From Planctomycetota bacterium (GTDB taxonomy: Bacteria > Planctomycetota > Phycisphaerae > Phycisphaerales > UBA1924): a DNA stretch of 41,306 nucleotides. Both the position numbers and the translations under genes were made by a program. A model generated the notes under the pieces. That model had not been told where the DNA came from, did not search any database, and saw only the letters and a program-made list of their open reading frames with translations. Shown one piece after another: positions 15,278-24,073 of this stretch. The DNA is taken from positions 1 to 41,306 of the forward strand of contig JAJRPN010000034.1 in assembly GCA_024280755.1 (NCBI GenBank). The letters are read 5' to 3'. Numbering within the stretch: position 1 is the first letter of the stretch; the number at the start of each line of letters is the position of its first letter.

Positions 15278-16600
15278 TTATGGGCCACGCCGACGGATTC
15301 GGCGGAGTTCGGCCATCATGCTTTCGATCTCTGCTTCCCAGTAGGTCACATCAATCGCATCATCAAAGCTGCCAGCCATCGAAGGCATGTGGAGCTGGTG
15401 AGATTGCTTGAGCAGGCGTTTGTAGGTGCCTAGGTGTTTTTTCATTGCCTGGAGCGTAGAGCCTCGGGCCATGATGTATTGATTGTCGGAGTACAGATAC
15501 GCCTGTTCGGTTTGGAACCCGCGAACGGTCGCCATCATGCGATCGCGAAGGAGTTGAGACTTCTTTGCAGACTTCTTAAAGAGTTCTTCGCCGATATCAC
15601 CAGCGCTGTCCCATTTTTCGATGCCTTGGACTTTGGCAAACTCTTCGAGTGTCTTGCCATCTGCCATTGAATCAACGATCCCGTACTTCATCGCCTGCTT
15701 GGCGGTGAGGGTCAGGACCGTATCTGGGCCATCGATGGTCTCGTAGCCTCTTGGAAGCCCCTGAGTGGACCCTGAGAAGAGCCATTCACCATTTTCTTTG
15801 TAGGCATAGATGGATGCCTCTGAGAGAGTCATTGCTTTGACAAGGAGAGATTCGTGCCCGTTGGCGTCGGCTGTGGTTTCGAGCTTGGCAGCTCGGATGC
15901 CGTTCATCTTCTTATCAACTTCTGCCGAGCCTGTATTGGTCATCATATAGACGACGGCACCACCAAAATCAGACCCAGGGGTCATGGTGATGGAGTCACA
16001 AGCAAAGGAAGGCCAGATCGAAGCACTGATTGCCGATTCGATCAGCATGTGCATCTTGAACTGGTCTTCATACTCTTTGATGAGTGTGACGATGTCGTTT
16101 GAGCACCAGATTTCGCCCCCACCGGAGTTAATCCGGAAGACGATATCGGTCACAGCGTTCTCTTTAGCCCATTCGAGCGAGTCTGCGACCCCGCCCGGAT
16201 AGATTTCTTTGCCGAAACCGCCTTTGAGTGGGATTTCCAAAATCAGGTTGTACCCGTCTCGTTTGAGGACTTTGTTCGCGTCTTCAACGGGTTCGGTGAT
16301 CGATGGGATTGATGTAGTGGGCGTGTTGACGACAGCGGGCGTTTTGGCAGTATCGCCGGTGGTGATCGACTTTACCTTTCGGCGGTCGAGTTTGAGTCGG
16401 GTCGAAATGCCGTGGATTTTCGTATCAATTTCAACGACTCTTCGTGTTTTTGAAACGATGGTTCCGGTATGGGTGGTGCCATCACGCATGACGACCTCGT
16501 CCGCATTGGCGAAGGCGGTGAGGGCACAAAGAGCTCCAGCGAGCGCCATAATCCGTAGAGGTGTGGGTGTTTTGCGAGTTTTATTCATTGATCGATTCAT
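15278..16600 (-). CDS. Exported ClpP/SppA-fold serine peptidase-like protein
   Basis: A 440-residue protein with an N-terminal signal peptide (positively charged KTRKTPTPLR, then IMALAGALCALTAFANA). The ATG at 16600 has GAGG nine bases upstream. Residues 35-80 form a small beta domain (VVMRDGTTHTGTIVSKTRR). From about 115 a ClpP-crotonase fold appears: LILEIPLKGGFG, DIVFRINSGGGEI (the oxyanion-type NSGGG), then SAISASIWPSFACDSITMTP, where Ser192 lies ten residues before the conserved Asp, the position of the nucleophile in SppA/NfeD peptidases, followed by GSDFGG. A second half (LTAKQAMKYGIVDSMADG) matches the C-terminal SppA/NfeD helix. The Lys of the usual Ser-Lys dyad is not obvious, so activity is uncertain. 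No membrane anchor beyond the signal is evident. Confidence 0.8.
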   Translation of the reverse strand: MNRSMNKTRKTPTPLRIMALAGALCALTAFANADEVVMRDGTTHTGTIVSKTRRVVEIDTKIHGISTRLKLDRRKVKSITTGDTAKTPAVVNTPTTSIPSITEPVEDANKVLKRDGYNLILEIPLKGGFGKEIYPGGVADSLEWAKENAVTDIVFRINSGGGEIWCSNDIVTLIKEYEDQFKMHMLIESAISASIWPSFACDSITMTPGSDFGGAVVYMMTNTGSAEVDKKMNGIRAAKLETTADANGHESLLVKAMTLSEASIYAYKENGEWLFSGSTQGLPRGYETIDGPDTVLTLTAKQAMKYGIVDSMADGKTLEEFAKVQGIEKWDSAGDIGEELFKKSAKKSQLLRDRMMATVRGFQTEQAYLYSDNQYIMARGSTLQAMKKHLGTYKRLLKQSHQLHMPSMAGSFDDAIDVTYWEAEIESMMAELRRIRRRGP

Positions 16601-16730
16601 ACAGGGATACCTCAGAACGAGATTCATTCGTTTGTAATATTGAATCTAGCCTATCAGATTACGGACGGCTTGCCAAGTTTGATCGGTGGATTTGAGAATA
16701 GTTTTCTGCTTTTTCGTGCTATTATCCGCC

Positions 16731-18659
16731 GTGAACACGCGATTTGAAGTCATTGTGGTTGGTGGAGGGCATGCCGGGGTCGAGGCGGCGTGGGCAGCAG
16801 CTAATCGGCTCGGCACAGCCGGTTCGGTCGCGCTTGTTTCACTCGATGCGTCAAAAATCGGTGTCATGAGCTGTAATCCTGCGATCGGCGGCTTGGCCAA
16901 GGGGCAGCTCGTTCGAGAAATCGACGCGATGGGCGGGGTGATGGGGCTGATCGCCGACGCGACGGGGATCCAGTTTAAGGTCCTCAATACCTCCAAAGGC
17001 TCGGCGGTGCATGGCCCGCGGTGCCAATCAGACAATATTGCCTATGCTCAAACAGCCCAGGCATTGATCAAAGCCCGCCCAGAGATCGAGATCATCGAAG
17101 GCACGGTTGAAGAGATACTCACCAATCAATCGGAGATCACCTGTGTCCAAGGCGTGCGTGTGCTTGTCGACGGGCAAGAACGAATGCTCAATGCGCCAAC
17201 AGTCATTATTACCACCGGCACCTTCATGCGTGCGTTGATGCACATGGGATCAGAACAAACCGCTGGCGGGCGGTTTGGTGAGCAGACCGCTTCGGGGATA
17301 TCCAACTCGCTCAATGAGCTTGGATTTGAACTCGGTCGGCTCAAGACCGGCACGCCTCCACGCTTGGCGATCGAGACCATTGATTGGGAATCGCTTGCTG
17401 TCGAAGCGGGAGATGTCGAACCAATCCCGTTTTCAGAACTCACGCCCACTGGCTGGCAGCTCGGCGAGGTGAACTGTGATCAGTTCCCGTTGATCGAACA
17501 AGTAACTTGCCGACAGTCGAGCACGAACCTGCAAGCCCATGAGATTATTCGTAACAATCTCGATCGTGCGCCGATGTTCACCGGGCAGATCGAATCGCAA
17601 GGGCCACGCTATTGCCCGAGCATCGAGGACAAGGTTGTACGATTCCACGAGCGCGACTCGCACGGCGTGTTCCTCGAACCCGAATCGCACAGTTCAAACT
17701 GGGTCTATTGCAATGGCATCGCGACAAGTCTGCCCAGTGATGTGCAAGATGAGATCATCAAACGGATGCCCGGGTGTGAAAACGCCAAGATCGTGCAGTA
17801 TGGATACGCGGTGGAATATGACATGGTCCGCCCGCATCAGATTTACACGACCGGGCAAACGCGCGCGGTGCGTGGGTTGTTCTTTGCAGGTCAGATCAAC
17901 GGCACAAGCGGGTATGAAGAGGCTGCCGCACAGGGTTTGATTGCAGGATTGAATGCGGCGATGCTTGCGCAAGAGGGTGAAGCCTATGAGGGATTCTCGT
18001 TCGGGCGTGATGAGGCATACATCGGGGTGTTGATGGATGACCTGGTGACGAAGACGCCGCGTGAGCCGTACCGGATGTTTACGAGCCGTGCGGAGCACCG
18101 ATTGATTTTGCGTGCAGACAACGCGCCAGATCGATTGACCCCGATCGCGCAGAGGCTTGGATTGCTCGGGCATGATCTTGGACGCAAGCGGTGGGAACTG
18201 TTTACAGCACGCAAAGAATCGCTCGAACGCGGGCGTGTGTTGCTCGGCGAACTCCGCGATGGTGAAAAAACCTTAGCACAACGGCTGCTCGATCCCGATT
18301 TTACGATGGATCTTCTCAAAGATGCAATGACCGAATCGTTTGGGACGCACAGCACGGGCATCTGGCGGACGCTGCATTCTGATACGCGCTATGAGCCATA
18401 CATTGAACGACAGCGTGGGCAGATCAAACGCAATCGTGAGCTTGAGCATCGTCCATTGCCCGATTGGATTGTGTATAGCGCGTTTGAATCGATGCGCAAC
18501 GAGGCAAGGCAAGCCCTTGATAAGTTCCGCCCGACAACCTTTGGTCAGGCATCAAGACTCGAAGGCGTGACCCCCGCGGACATCACGCTGTTGAGTGTGC
18601 TGATTAAGCGTGCGCGTGCAGCCAAGCGAGAAGCCAAGCAAGAAGCTGCGCCGGATTAA
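16731..18659 (+). CDS. mnmG: tRNA uridine 5-carboxymethylaminomethyl modification enzyme MnmG (GidA)
   Basis: FAD enzyme that, with the GTPase MnmE, installs the cmnm5 (or nm5) group on wobble U34 of certain tRNAs. The GTG at 16731 gives MNTRFEVIVVGGGHAG, aligning the FAD-binding GGGHAG (11-16) with the family; an in-frame GTG at 16686 would add 15 hydrophobic residues that MnmG lacks. The resulting 642 residues fit the family. Signature blocks are CNPAIGGLAKGQLVREIDAMGG, TGTFMRALMHMG, RLKTGTPPR, PRYCPSIEDKVVRF, GYEEAAAQGLIAGLNA and TSRAEHRLILRADNA. The C-terminal helical domain is complete. No full mnmE is nearby; a truncated MnmE-like GTPase is at 35 kb. The gene converges with the UVR-motif gene, separated by eight bases. 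Confidence 0.96.
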   Translation: MNTRFEVIVVGGGHAGVEAAWAAANRLGTAGSVALVSLDASKIGVMSCNPAIGGLAKGQLVREIDAMGGVMGLIADATGIQFKVLNTSKGSAVHGPRCQSDNIAYAQTAQALIKARPEIEIIEGTVEEILTNQSEITCVQGVRVLVDGQERMLNAPTVIITTGTFMRALMHMGSEQTAGGRFGEQTASGISNSLNELGFELGRLKTGTPPRLAIETIDWESLAVEAGDVEPIPFSELTPTGWQLGEVNCDQFPLIEQVTCRQSSTNLQAHEIIRNNLDRAPMFTGQIESQGPRYCPSIEDKVVRFHERDSHGVFLEPESHSSNWVYCNGIATSLPSDVQDEIIKRMPGCENAKIVQYGYAVEYDMVRPHQIYTTGQTRAVRGLFFAGQINGTSGYEEAAAQGLIAGLNAAMLAQEGEAYEGFSFGRDEAYIGVLMDDLVTKTPREPYRMFTSRAEHRLILRADNAPDRLTPIAQRLGLLGHDLGRKRWELFTARKESLERGRVLLGELRDGEKTLAQRLLDPDFTMDLLKDAMTESFGTHSTGIWRTLHSDTRYEPYIERQRGQIKRNRELEHRPLPDWIVYSAFESMRNEARQALDKFRPTTFGQASRLEGVTPADITLLSVLIKRARAAKREAKQEAAPD

Positions 18660-18667
18660 AGGCGGGA

Positions 18668-19528
18668 TTACATGTTTGCTTTGCCGCCAAGCATGCGGAT
18701 CTCATCGCGAAGAATCGCAGCGAGTTCGAAATTCTCCGAAACGATTGCTGCTTCGAGGCGTTGACGAAGCTCGGCCCGTTGGCTGACCGGGAGCTTGGGG
18801 ATGAGCGAATCACGCATGTCCTTGAGCATCGCGACTTCGCCAGATTCATCAAAGAGTTCTGGCTGATCGGCTGCAAGGAAGTATTGCTTGAGTGCTTCGA
18901 TTCCCTCATCGATCGCCAAGATCGCGGCTTTATTTTCTTCAGATTTGAGCGCCTGGCTTGCAAGGGAGCGGGCACGCATCATCATGATGTATGGACGATG
19001 CGATTCCATCGCGTGCATGTCGTCCTCGTTGATCGCATGATCGCGGAAGAGGTTGAGCACGCGAAGGTTCCGCGAGGTATCACGCACGACGGCTTCATAA
19101 TCTTCGAGCACGAGCATGGCAATATAGCGATGGTAATATTGCTGAGCTTCTTCGCGGAGCGATCGGCAGTCTTCTTCGGTGAGGAATCGTCTCGTGGAGC
19201 CGGTTCCTTTGTCGTTATCATCGCTTTGTTTATCGAACTGTGTTTTTTCGAGGAACTGTTCGTTGTCGTCATCGTCTTCGCCTTCGGGCTCATCAGGGTC
19301 AAGGTCGAGGGCATCTTGATCGATTTTGGATTCGTAGTATTCGAGGAGGGAGTCGTAGCCGTGGGGGCGTTTGCCATCTGGTCGGTTTTCGGTACTCATT
19401 TGGAGGAGTCCCAGGTCGAGCCGGACCTGAATTCGACTCTTTCCATCGTCGCCTTCGATGACTCGGACAGTGATTTGTCCCGGTTCAAAGGGCCATTCTT
19501 CGAAGAGTTTGGTGAGGTCTCGGTTCAT
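18668..19528 (-). CDS. UVR-motif (UvrB/UvrC motif) protein
   Basis: A 286-residue cytoplasmic protein if started at the ATG at 19528 (MNRDLTKLFEEWPFEPG); the open frame extends 31 codons further upstream but that part is not family-like. The C-terminal 35 residues are a UVR motif, RAELRQRLEAAIVSENFELA then ILRDEIRML, the helical hairpin through which UvrB and UvrC interact, also found in McsA/ClpC partners. The middle has an acidic low-complexity stretch (PDEPEGEDDDDNEQF) and a helical segment that may be TPR-like. It lacks helicase or nuclease domains, so it is not UvrB or UvrC itself. Its role (adaptor, stress response) is unknown. Confidence 0.8.
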   Translation of the reverse strand: MNRDLTKLFEEWPFEPGQITVRVIEGDDGKSRIQVRLDLGLLQMSTENRPDGKRPHGYDSLLEYYESKIDQDALDLDPDEPEGEDDDDNEQFLEKTQFDKQSDDNDKGTGSTRRFLTEEDCRSLREEAQQYYHRYIAMLVLEDYEAVVRDTSRNLRVLNLFRDHAINEDDMHAMESHRPYIMMMRARSLASQALKSEENKAAILAIDEGIEALKQYFLAADQPELFDESGEVAMLKDMRDSLIPKLPVSQRAELRQRLEAAIVSENFELAAILRDEIRMLGGKANM

Positions 19529-19829
19529 GGAATCTCGATAATTTTGAGGGTTAATTTTATATAATGCAACGGTTTTTGGTAGATGCCAATAAAAATCTGA
19601 AAGACCGATTATATTGTGCAAATTGTCGGTTTATCTCTTTAATCGGTGCAATCAGGCAGGTCGATGCACACAACTTTCATAAGAAATTCCCCATAGTTCA
19701 GGCATTTTCTTCTTTCGCCGATGGAACATATCGCGTAGACTGACGAACGGAGTAGAGGAGGGATCTTTGTCCCCCACATCTGTTTTATTTTCCGGCAGCG
19801 TTCGCTGCGGAGAAGGGTAGGGTAGGAAA

Positions 19830-20873
19830 TTGAGTACATCTATAGGTTCGTCCATATCTGGATCATCAGAGTCTGGGACCACAGGCACTCGTTCATCGAG
19901 TTCAGGTTCGAGTTCAGGTACTTCACGCGCTGGGTCTGGGGTCAAGTCTGCATTGCAGACCTATCTCAAAGAGATCAATCGCTATTCATTGCTCACGGCT
20001 GAAGAGGAGCGTGAGCTTGGATGGAAGATTATCAACGATCAGTGCCCGGTCGCACGCGATCGTATGATCAACAGTAATCTTCGCCTGGTGGTTTCGATCG
20101 CCAAGAAGTACAGCAACCGTGGGCTTCCGATCACAGACCTGATCGAAGAAGGCAACATCGGTTTGCTTCGTGCGGTCGAAGGCTTTGATCCGGCGCAAGG
20201 CGCACGGTTTAGCACCTATGGTAGTTGGTGGATCAAGCAGGGCATCAAGCGTGCTTTGATGAACGCCAATCAGCCGATTCATATCCCGGCCTATATGGTT
20301 GAGTTGATCGCCAAGTGGAAGATGCACTCACGAATGATTCATGCCCAGACCGGGCACGAGCCAACAATGGAACAACTTGCCGATGCGATGGATCTTCCCG
20401 TCAAGAAGATTCAGATCATCAAGCGTGCTGTTCGTGCGTTTAATGCACCGAATCAGGCACCGCGTGATCTCAACGGCGAGGCTGTCGGGCTTGGTGGATT
20501 GATCGAAGACTATCGCGGCACATCGCCCGATGACCAGTCGCTCAAGGCTGAGGAACTCGGAATCTTGCGTCGCCTGATGGAAACCATCGATGATCGCGAA
20601 TCTGATATCTTGCGTTTGCGGTTTGGGCTTGACGGCTCCGAGCCTTTGACACTCAAGGAGATCGCAGCCGAGGTTGGTATCTCGCGTGAGCGTGTTCGCC
20701 AGATCATCGAGGAATCACTCGATCGTCTCAACGAACGGCTCAACGATGCCAAGCCAAGCCAGTTCTTCCGCCGAAACGATTCGGTTTTCGAAGAAGTTTC
20801 AAAGGGTTCGGATAAGCATGCACCAAGTTTTCAGCATGCGGATCATGTCCAAGCATCGCACAAAGCGGGCTAA
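19830..20873 (+). CDS. RNA polymerase sigma-70 factor, RpoD/SigA-like (group 1/2)
   Basis: A 347-residue sigma factor. The first 38 residues are almost only Ser, Gly and Thr (SSSSGSSSGTSRAGSG) in place of region 1.1. Region 1.2 starts at LQTYLKEINRYSLLTAEEE; region 2 contains NLRLVVSIAKKYSNRGLPIT, DLIEEGNIGLLRAVEGFD and FSTYGSWWIKQGIKRA (the -10 recognition helix); region 3 contains IHIPAYMVELI; region 4 ends with LTLKEIAAEVGISRERVRQI, the -35 helix-turn-helix. All core elements of a vegetative-type sigma factor are present, but length and missing region 1.1 make it either a short primary sigma or a group 2 paralogue. The start is a TTG at 19830 with AGGA upstream; a hairpin GCAGCG-tt-CGCTGC at 19795-19808 lies in the leader, directly before it. 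Confidence 0.9.
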   Translation: MSTSIGSSISGSSESGTTGTRSSSSGSSSGTSRAGSGVKSALQTYLKEINRYSLLTAEEERELGWKIINDQCPVARDRMINSNLRLVVSIAKKYSNRGLPITDLIEEGNIGLLRAVEGFDPAQGARFSTYGSWWIKQGIKRALMNANQPIHIPAYMVELIAKWKMHSRMIHAQTGHEPTMEQLADAMDLPVKKIQIIKRAVRAFNAPNQAPRDLNGEAVGLGGLIEDYRGTSPDDQSLKAEELGILRRLMETIDDRESDILRLRFGLDGSEPLTLKEIAAEVGISRERVRQIIEESLDRLNERLNDAKPSQFFRRNDSVFEEVSKGSDKHAPSFQHADHVQASHKAG

Positions 20874-20947
20874 GACAGATGAACGGTCTATAGCCTAAAC
20901 AAACGAGCGACTCCACAGTTCATAGTTCGTCCAATTTGCTCTCTTTT

Positions 20948-20986
20948 ATCTGACCGGGTCATTTCTCATGACCCGGTCAGATTTTT
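20948..20986 (+). terminator. Intrinsic terminator after the sigma factor gene
   Basis: ATCTGACCGGGTCA (20948-20961), seven-base loop, TGACCCGGTCAGAT (20969-20982), then T-run. Confidence 0.93.
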
Positions 20987-21127
20987 AATAGGTGGATCAG
21001 GATCAGCCGATCATCTGCGATTGGGCTAAGATTTGATCGTGCGGGTGTGGAATATTCTTGCCTGCGCACGAGTTTGTATTCATCCAGCAGCCGACATTTT
21101 CTCGGCTCGCTTTTCGAGGAGAATAGT

Positions 21128-22138
21128 TTGACCGATACCACAGATACCATCCACAAAGTACTCGTCATCGGGTCCGGGCCTGCGGGCTGGACCGCTGCGA
21201 TCTATGCTGCCCGCGCGAACCTCAACCCGGTTGTTTATGTCGGCGTTGCCAAGCAAGACCCAGGACCGATTCTTCCTGGCGGGCAGCTTATGCTCACCAC
21301 CGAGGTCGAGAACTATCCTGGGTTTCCCGATGGCGTTGCTGGACCTGAGATGATGATGAAGTTCGAGCAGCAGGCTCGGCGCTTTGGTACGACGGTTGTT
21401 GGCGAGGACATCGTCAAGTGCGATTTTTCAACCGATGGTTCGCCTCACACGCTTCATACTTCCGAAGGCAATACAGTGCGTGCCCACGCGGTGATTATCT
21501 CAACAGGCGCGACCGCCAACTGGCTCGGACTCGAAAGCGAGATGAACCTCGCAACCACCGGCGGCGGCGTCTCGGCGTGTGCTGTGTGTGACGGGGCACT
21601 GCCCGCGTTCCGCAATCAGCCCGTCGCAGTTGTTGGCGGCGGCGATACCGCACTCGAAGAAGCAATCTATCTCACCAAGTTTGCATCGACTGTATTCATC
21701 ATTCACCGGCGCGATGCGCTGCGTGGATCAAAGGTGATGCAGAAGCGGTTCTTGGACAGCGCGAATGCAGAGGTACTGTGGAACAAAACGGTTGTCGAGT
21801 GCCTCAGTACACCAGACGAGCATGGATCCGAGAAGCTCTATGCGATCAAACTCAAGGATACAGTGACTGGTGAGATCTCAGAGCTTCCAGTCAAAGGCAT
21901 GTTCGTTGCGATCGGACATACGCCCACAACCAAGTTCTTGCGCGATACCCCGCTTGAGTTCGATGATGCCGGGTATATTGATCTCAAGACCCGGAGTTCA
22001 AAGACCAATATCGCAGGCGTATTTGCAGCGGGTGATGTCGCTGATGCGCACTATCGCCAAGCGATTACTGCTGCGGGCATGGGATGCCAAGGCGCGCTTG
22101 ATGCCGAGCATTGGCTCGCTGATCAGGGCTTGAACTAA
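21128..22138 (+). CDS. trxB: Thioredoxin-disulfide reductase
   Basis: Flavoenzyme that reduces thioredoxin with NADPH, supplying electrons for ribonucleotide reductase and thiol repair. The start is the TTG at 21128, chosen because GAGGAG lies just upstream and because residues 10-20 then give VLVIGSGPAG at the expected place; the open frame upstream is not TrxB-like. The protein has 336 residues. The FAD motif is GSGPAG (15-20), the redox pair is CAVC (Cys151, Cys154) followed by DG, the NADPH motif is GGGDTA (170-175), with HRRDALRGS behind it, and the closing FAD block is GVFAAGDVADAHYRQA. Two small hairpins sit in the leader (AGCCGA/TCGGCT, 21089-21107, and CTCG/CGAG, 21106-21118); the latter overlaps the ribosome site and could limit translation (inference). 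Confidence 0.95.
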   Translation: MTDTTDTIHKVLVIGSGPAGWTAAIYAARANLNPVVYVGVAKQDPGPILPGGQLMLTTEVENYPGFPDGVAGPEMMMKFEQQARRFGTTVVGEDIVKCDFSTDGSPHTLHTSEGNTVRAHAVIISTGATANWLGLESEMNLATTGGGVSACAVCDGALPAFRNQPVAVVGGGDTALEEAIYLTKFASTVFIIHRRDALRGSKVMQKRFLDSANAEVLWNKTVVECLSTPDEHGSEKLYAIKLKDTVTGEISELPVKGMFVAIGHTPTTKFLRDTPLEFDDAGYIDLKTRSSKTNIAGVFAAGDVADAHYRQAITAAGMGCQGALDAEHWLADQGLN

Positions 22139-22161
22139 GAGTTTTCAATATTGAGGTGCAC

Positions 22162-22191
22162 AAAAAACGCCCCGCATCGCGGGGCGTTTTT
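22162..22191. terminator. Bidirectional intrinsic terminator
   Basis: AAAAAACGCCCCGC, ATC loop (22176-22178), GCGGGGCGTTTTT; lies between convergent trxB and the dockerin-type gene and can serve both. Confidence 0.93.
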
Positions 22192-22208
22192 GTAGATAAG
22201 AACTGCAT

Positions 22209-23915
22209 TCAGCTATTAAACGCAGTGTATGCACTTACGAGCAAGTTGTAATCCGTCAAGTCCAGGACCTGATCTTGATTCCAATCTGCTCTGAGATCTC
22301 CGCTCAAGAACAAGTTGATCCACTCAACGATATCATCAAAATCGGCGTCGAAATCACCATCAATATCTGGTGTGAAGAAGTTTGATGTGTAGTTGTGTGA
22401 ATAGCCAGACGCAGCAATAATTTGTGAGCCGCCGGGGAATCGGTAATCGCGGGCGCTGTTGAAGTAGCTACTAATGTTGAACAGGGCCTGCAAGCCTTGA
22501 GGAAGGCTGTGCATATAGCTGACCAAGATGTGGAGTTGTCCTTTGTCATTGACAGCAGAAACAATATCGCCAGATTCTTTATCAGTGTACAGCCTGTAGG
22601 TGACGGCATCATCTGCATAGTTGCCATCAAGGGCTTCCCAAGAGATCAGTGCGTCGGCTTCGAACCAGTCGTATCCGTTAGGGGTTTGTGCAGCATCAAG
22701 CCATGGGGCATTTGAGGTATACCACGGATTAAGAAATTTGCCATTGCTATCAGTTGTTGACCAGTAGTGTTTGTCGAGTCGCCCGCCAACGGTGTAGTCC
22801 GGGGCATTTGCCCAGAAGTAGAATCCATCGGCACCGCGCAGGCGGAGGTGCTGAATAGTCGCAGAGAAGTCTTCAGATGGCGGCATCCAACTGCCCGCAT
22901 AGGCGCCAGACTGGGGGCCTCTCAAGTTGACATCTGTGGCAGGCACAAATGGCGTGACCCATGGGATTATTTTTTTGCCTGTAAGTGACCCATATGTATT
23001 CTCTTCGCGAACGGCAGAGGAGAACCGTTCAATTCCTGACCAGAGATATGCGGCACGGGTATTCGGGCTAAACTCGCCACTAAAGTGGTCTGGAAATGTA
23101 TGGCGTACATGGGGGAAATAGGCGTAAGTGACTGGCATGAGTACATTGGGTGCTACCGAAATGAAAGTGTTGTGTCGACCGGTAACGGTGTCATTTTGGG
23201 CATTGCCTACCCAAGGCATCGTTATATCAGTCGGTGCCGTGATCAGAGTGCCATCATGGTCGAGGGTCATTGTGGGGAATCGGTGTGTTGAATAGTTGCC
23301 AAAATATACCGTATTCCAAGCGAGAATTGCTGATTGAGGCACATTTGTATTTCCCGTGCCAAATGGATCTCCTGTTACGCCCAAAGATGACGCCCCAGTC
23401 ACGATTTCCTTGATATTGGTCATCCAAGTATCAACATCGGATGATGTGATGTTGCCATGAGCTTCGAGATCCGCAAGAACATAGTTGATCTGTCCGCCTA
23501 CCAGAAACCGGTCTGCCATTGCATCTGGAAGTTGTGTAGGGTCTTCTGTGATCGTTGATCCATGATCTGGATAGCCGACGGTTGAGTCCCAGAAGGGGGC
23601 TGAACCCCAAGGCGAGTTTCTTGAACGAAGCAAAAGTGAAACAGGTAGATTTTGAGTGGTCATTTCGGTCCAAGTATCGTGGATATAGGTGTTTGCAGTC
23701 CCTAGGCCCCAGCCGTGCCCGCCTCCAGGCTGCGGGCAATAGGCGTAATGAAGGGTAGTGCCCATTGCCGGAATTTGAGGGGCTGGGGATACAGAACTCG
23801 CATGCTGACGCTTCCACGAAAAGAACACTGGGTCATCTGCGAATGCAGATCCGCAGACAAGTACTAATGTTGAAACTGTAATGATCTGACAACTAAATAG
23901 GCTTGTTTTCTTCAT
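22209..23915 (-). CDS. Secreted protein with C-terminal dockerin-like calcium-binding repeats
   Basis: A 568-residue exported protein; the ATG at 23915 has AGGAG a few bases upstream and starts a clear signal peptide (MKKTSLFSCQIITVSTLVLV, cleavage near AFA-DD). The large central part is rich in aromatic residues and resembles a carbohydrate-active or TIM-barrel-like enzyme (TTLHYAYCPQPGGGHGWGLG, KKIIPWVTPFVPATDV, HLRLRGADGFYFWANAP), but I cannot assign a family. The C-terminus holds paired Asp-rich loops, DIDGDFDADFDDIVEWIN and ADWNQDQVLDLTDYNLLV, as in the type I dockerin-like domains that planctomycetes attach to exported proteins. Cohesins are unknown in this group, so the repeat more likely serves calcium-dependent folding or surface retention. 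Confidence 0.78.
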   Translation of the reverse strand: MKKTSLFSCQIITVSTLVLVCGSAFADDPVFFSWKRQHASSVSPAPQIPAMGTTLHYAYCPQPGGGHGWGLGTANTYIHDTWTEMTTQNLPVSLLLRSRNSPWGSAPFWDSTVGYPDHGSTITEDPTQLPDAMADRFLVGGQINYVLADLEAHGNITSSDVDTWMTNIKEIVTGASSLGVTGDPFGTGNTNVPQSAILAWNTVYFGNYSTHRFPTMTLDHDGTLITAPTDITMPWVGNAQNDTVTGRHNTFISVAPNVLMPVTYAYFPHVRHTFPDHFSGEFSPNTRAAYLWSGIERFSSAVREENTYGSLTGKKIIPWVTPFVPATDVNLRGPQSGAYAGSWMPPSEDFSATIQHLRLRGADGFYFWANAPDYTVGGRLDKHYWSTTDSNGKFLNPWYTSNAPWLDAAQTPNGYDWFEADALISWEALDGNYADDAVTYRLYTDKESGDIVSAVNDKGQLHILVSYMHSLPQGLQALFNISSYFNSARDYRFPGGSQIIAASGYSHNYTSNFFTPDIDGDFDADFDDIVEWINLFLSGDLRADWNQDQVLDLTDYNLLVSAYTAFNS

Positions 23916-24021
23916 ATCATTCTCCTTTATGGTGTGTGTTGTACAATTTGAGCGTACACTAAAAAAAAGATGTGTAAACAATGAACACGGAAAAAGCGTT
24001 CGCATATAAAAATTGAAGCGC

Positions 24022-24046
24022 AAAAAAAACCAGTTCGTACAACTGG
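24022..24046 (-). terminator. Intrinsic terminator on the minus strand
   Basis: CCAGTT (24030-24035), CGTAC, AACTGG (24041-24046); the plus-strand run of eight A at 24022-24029 gives the U-run after the TlpA-like gene. Confidence 0.8.
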
Positions 24047-24073
24047 CTTCTTAGAAACAAATGGCTTGTGAAC

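Noticed and set aside
16686..16730. Upstream GTG start for mnmG
   Set aside because: Would add 15 hydrophobic residues in front of the FAD motif, unlike any MnmG; the GTG at 16731 fits.
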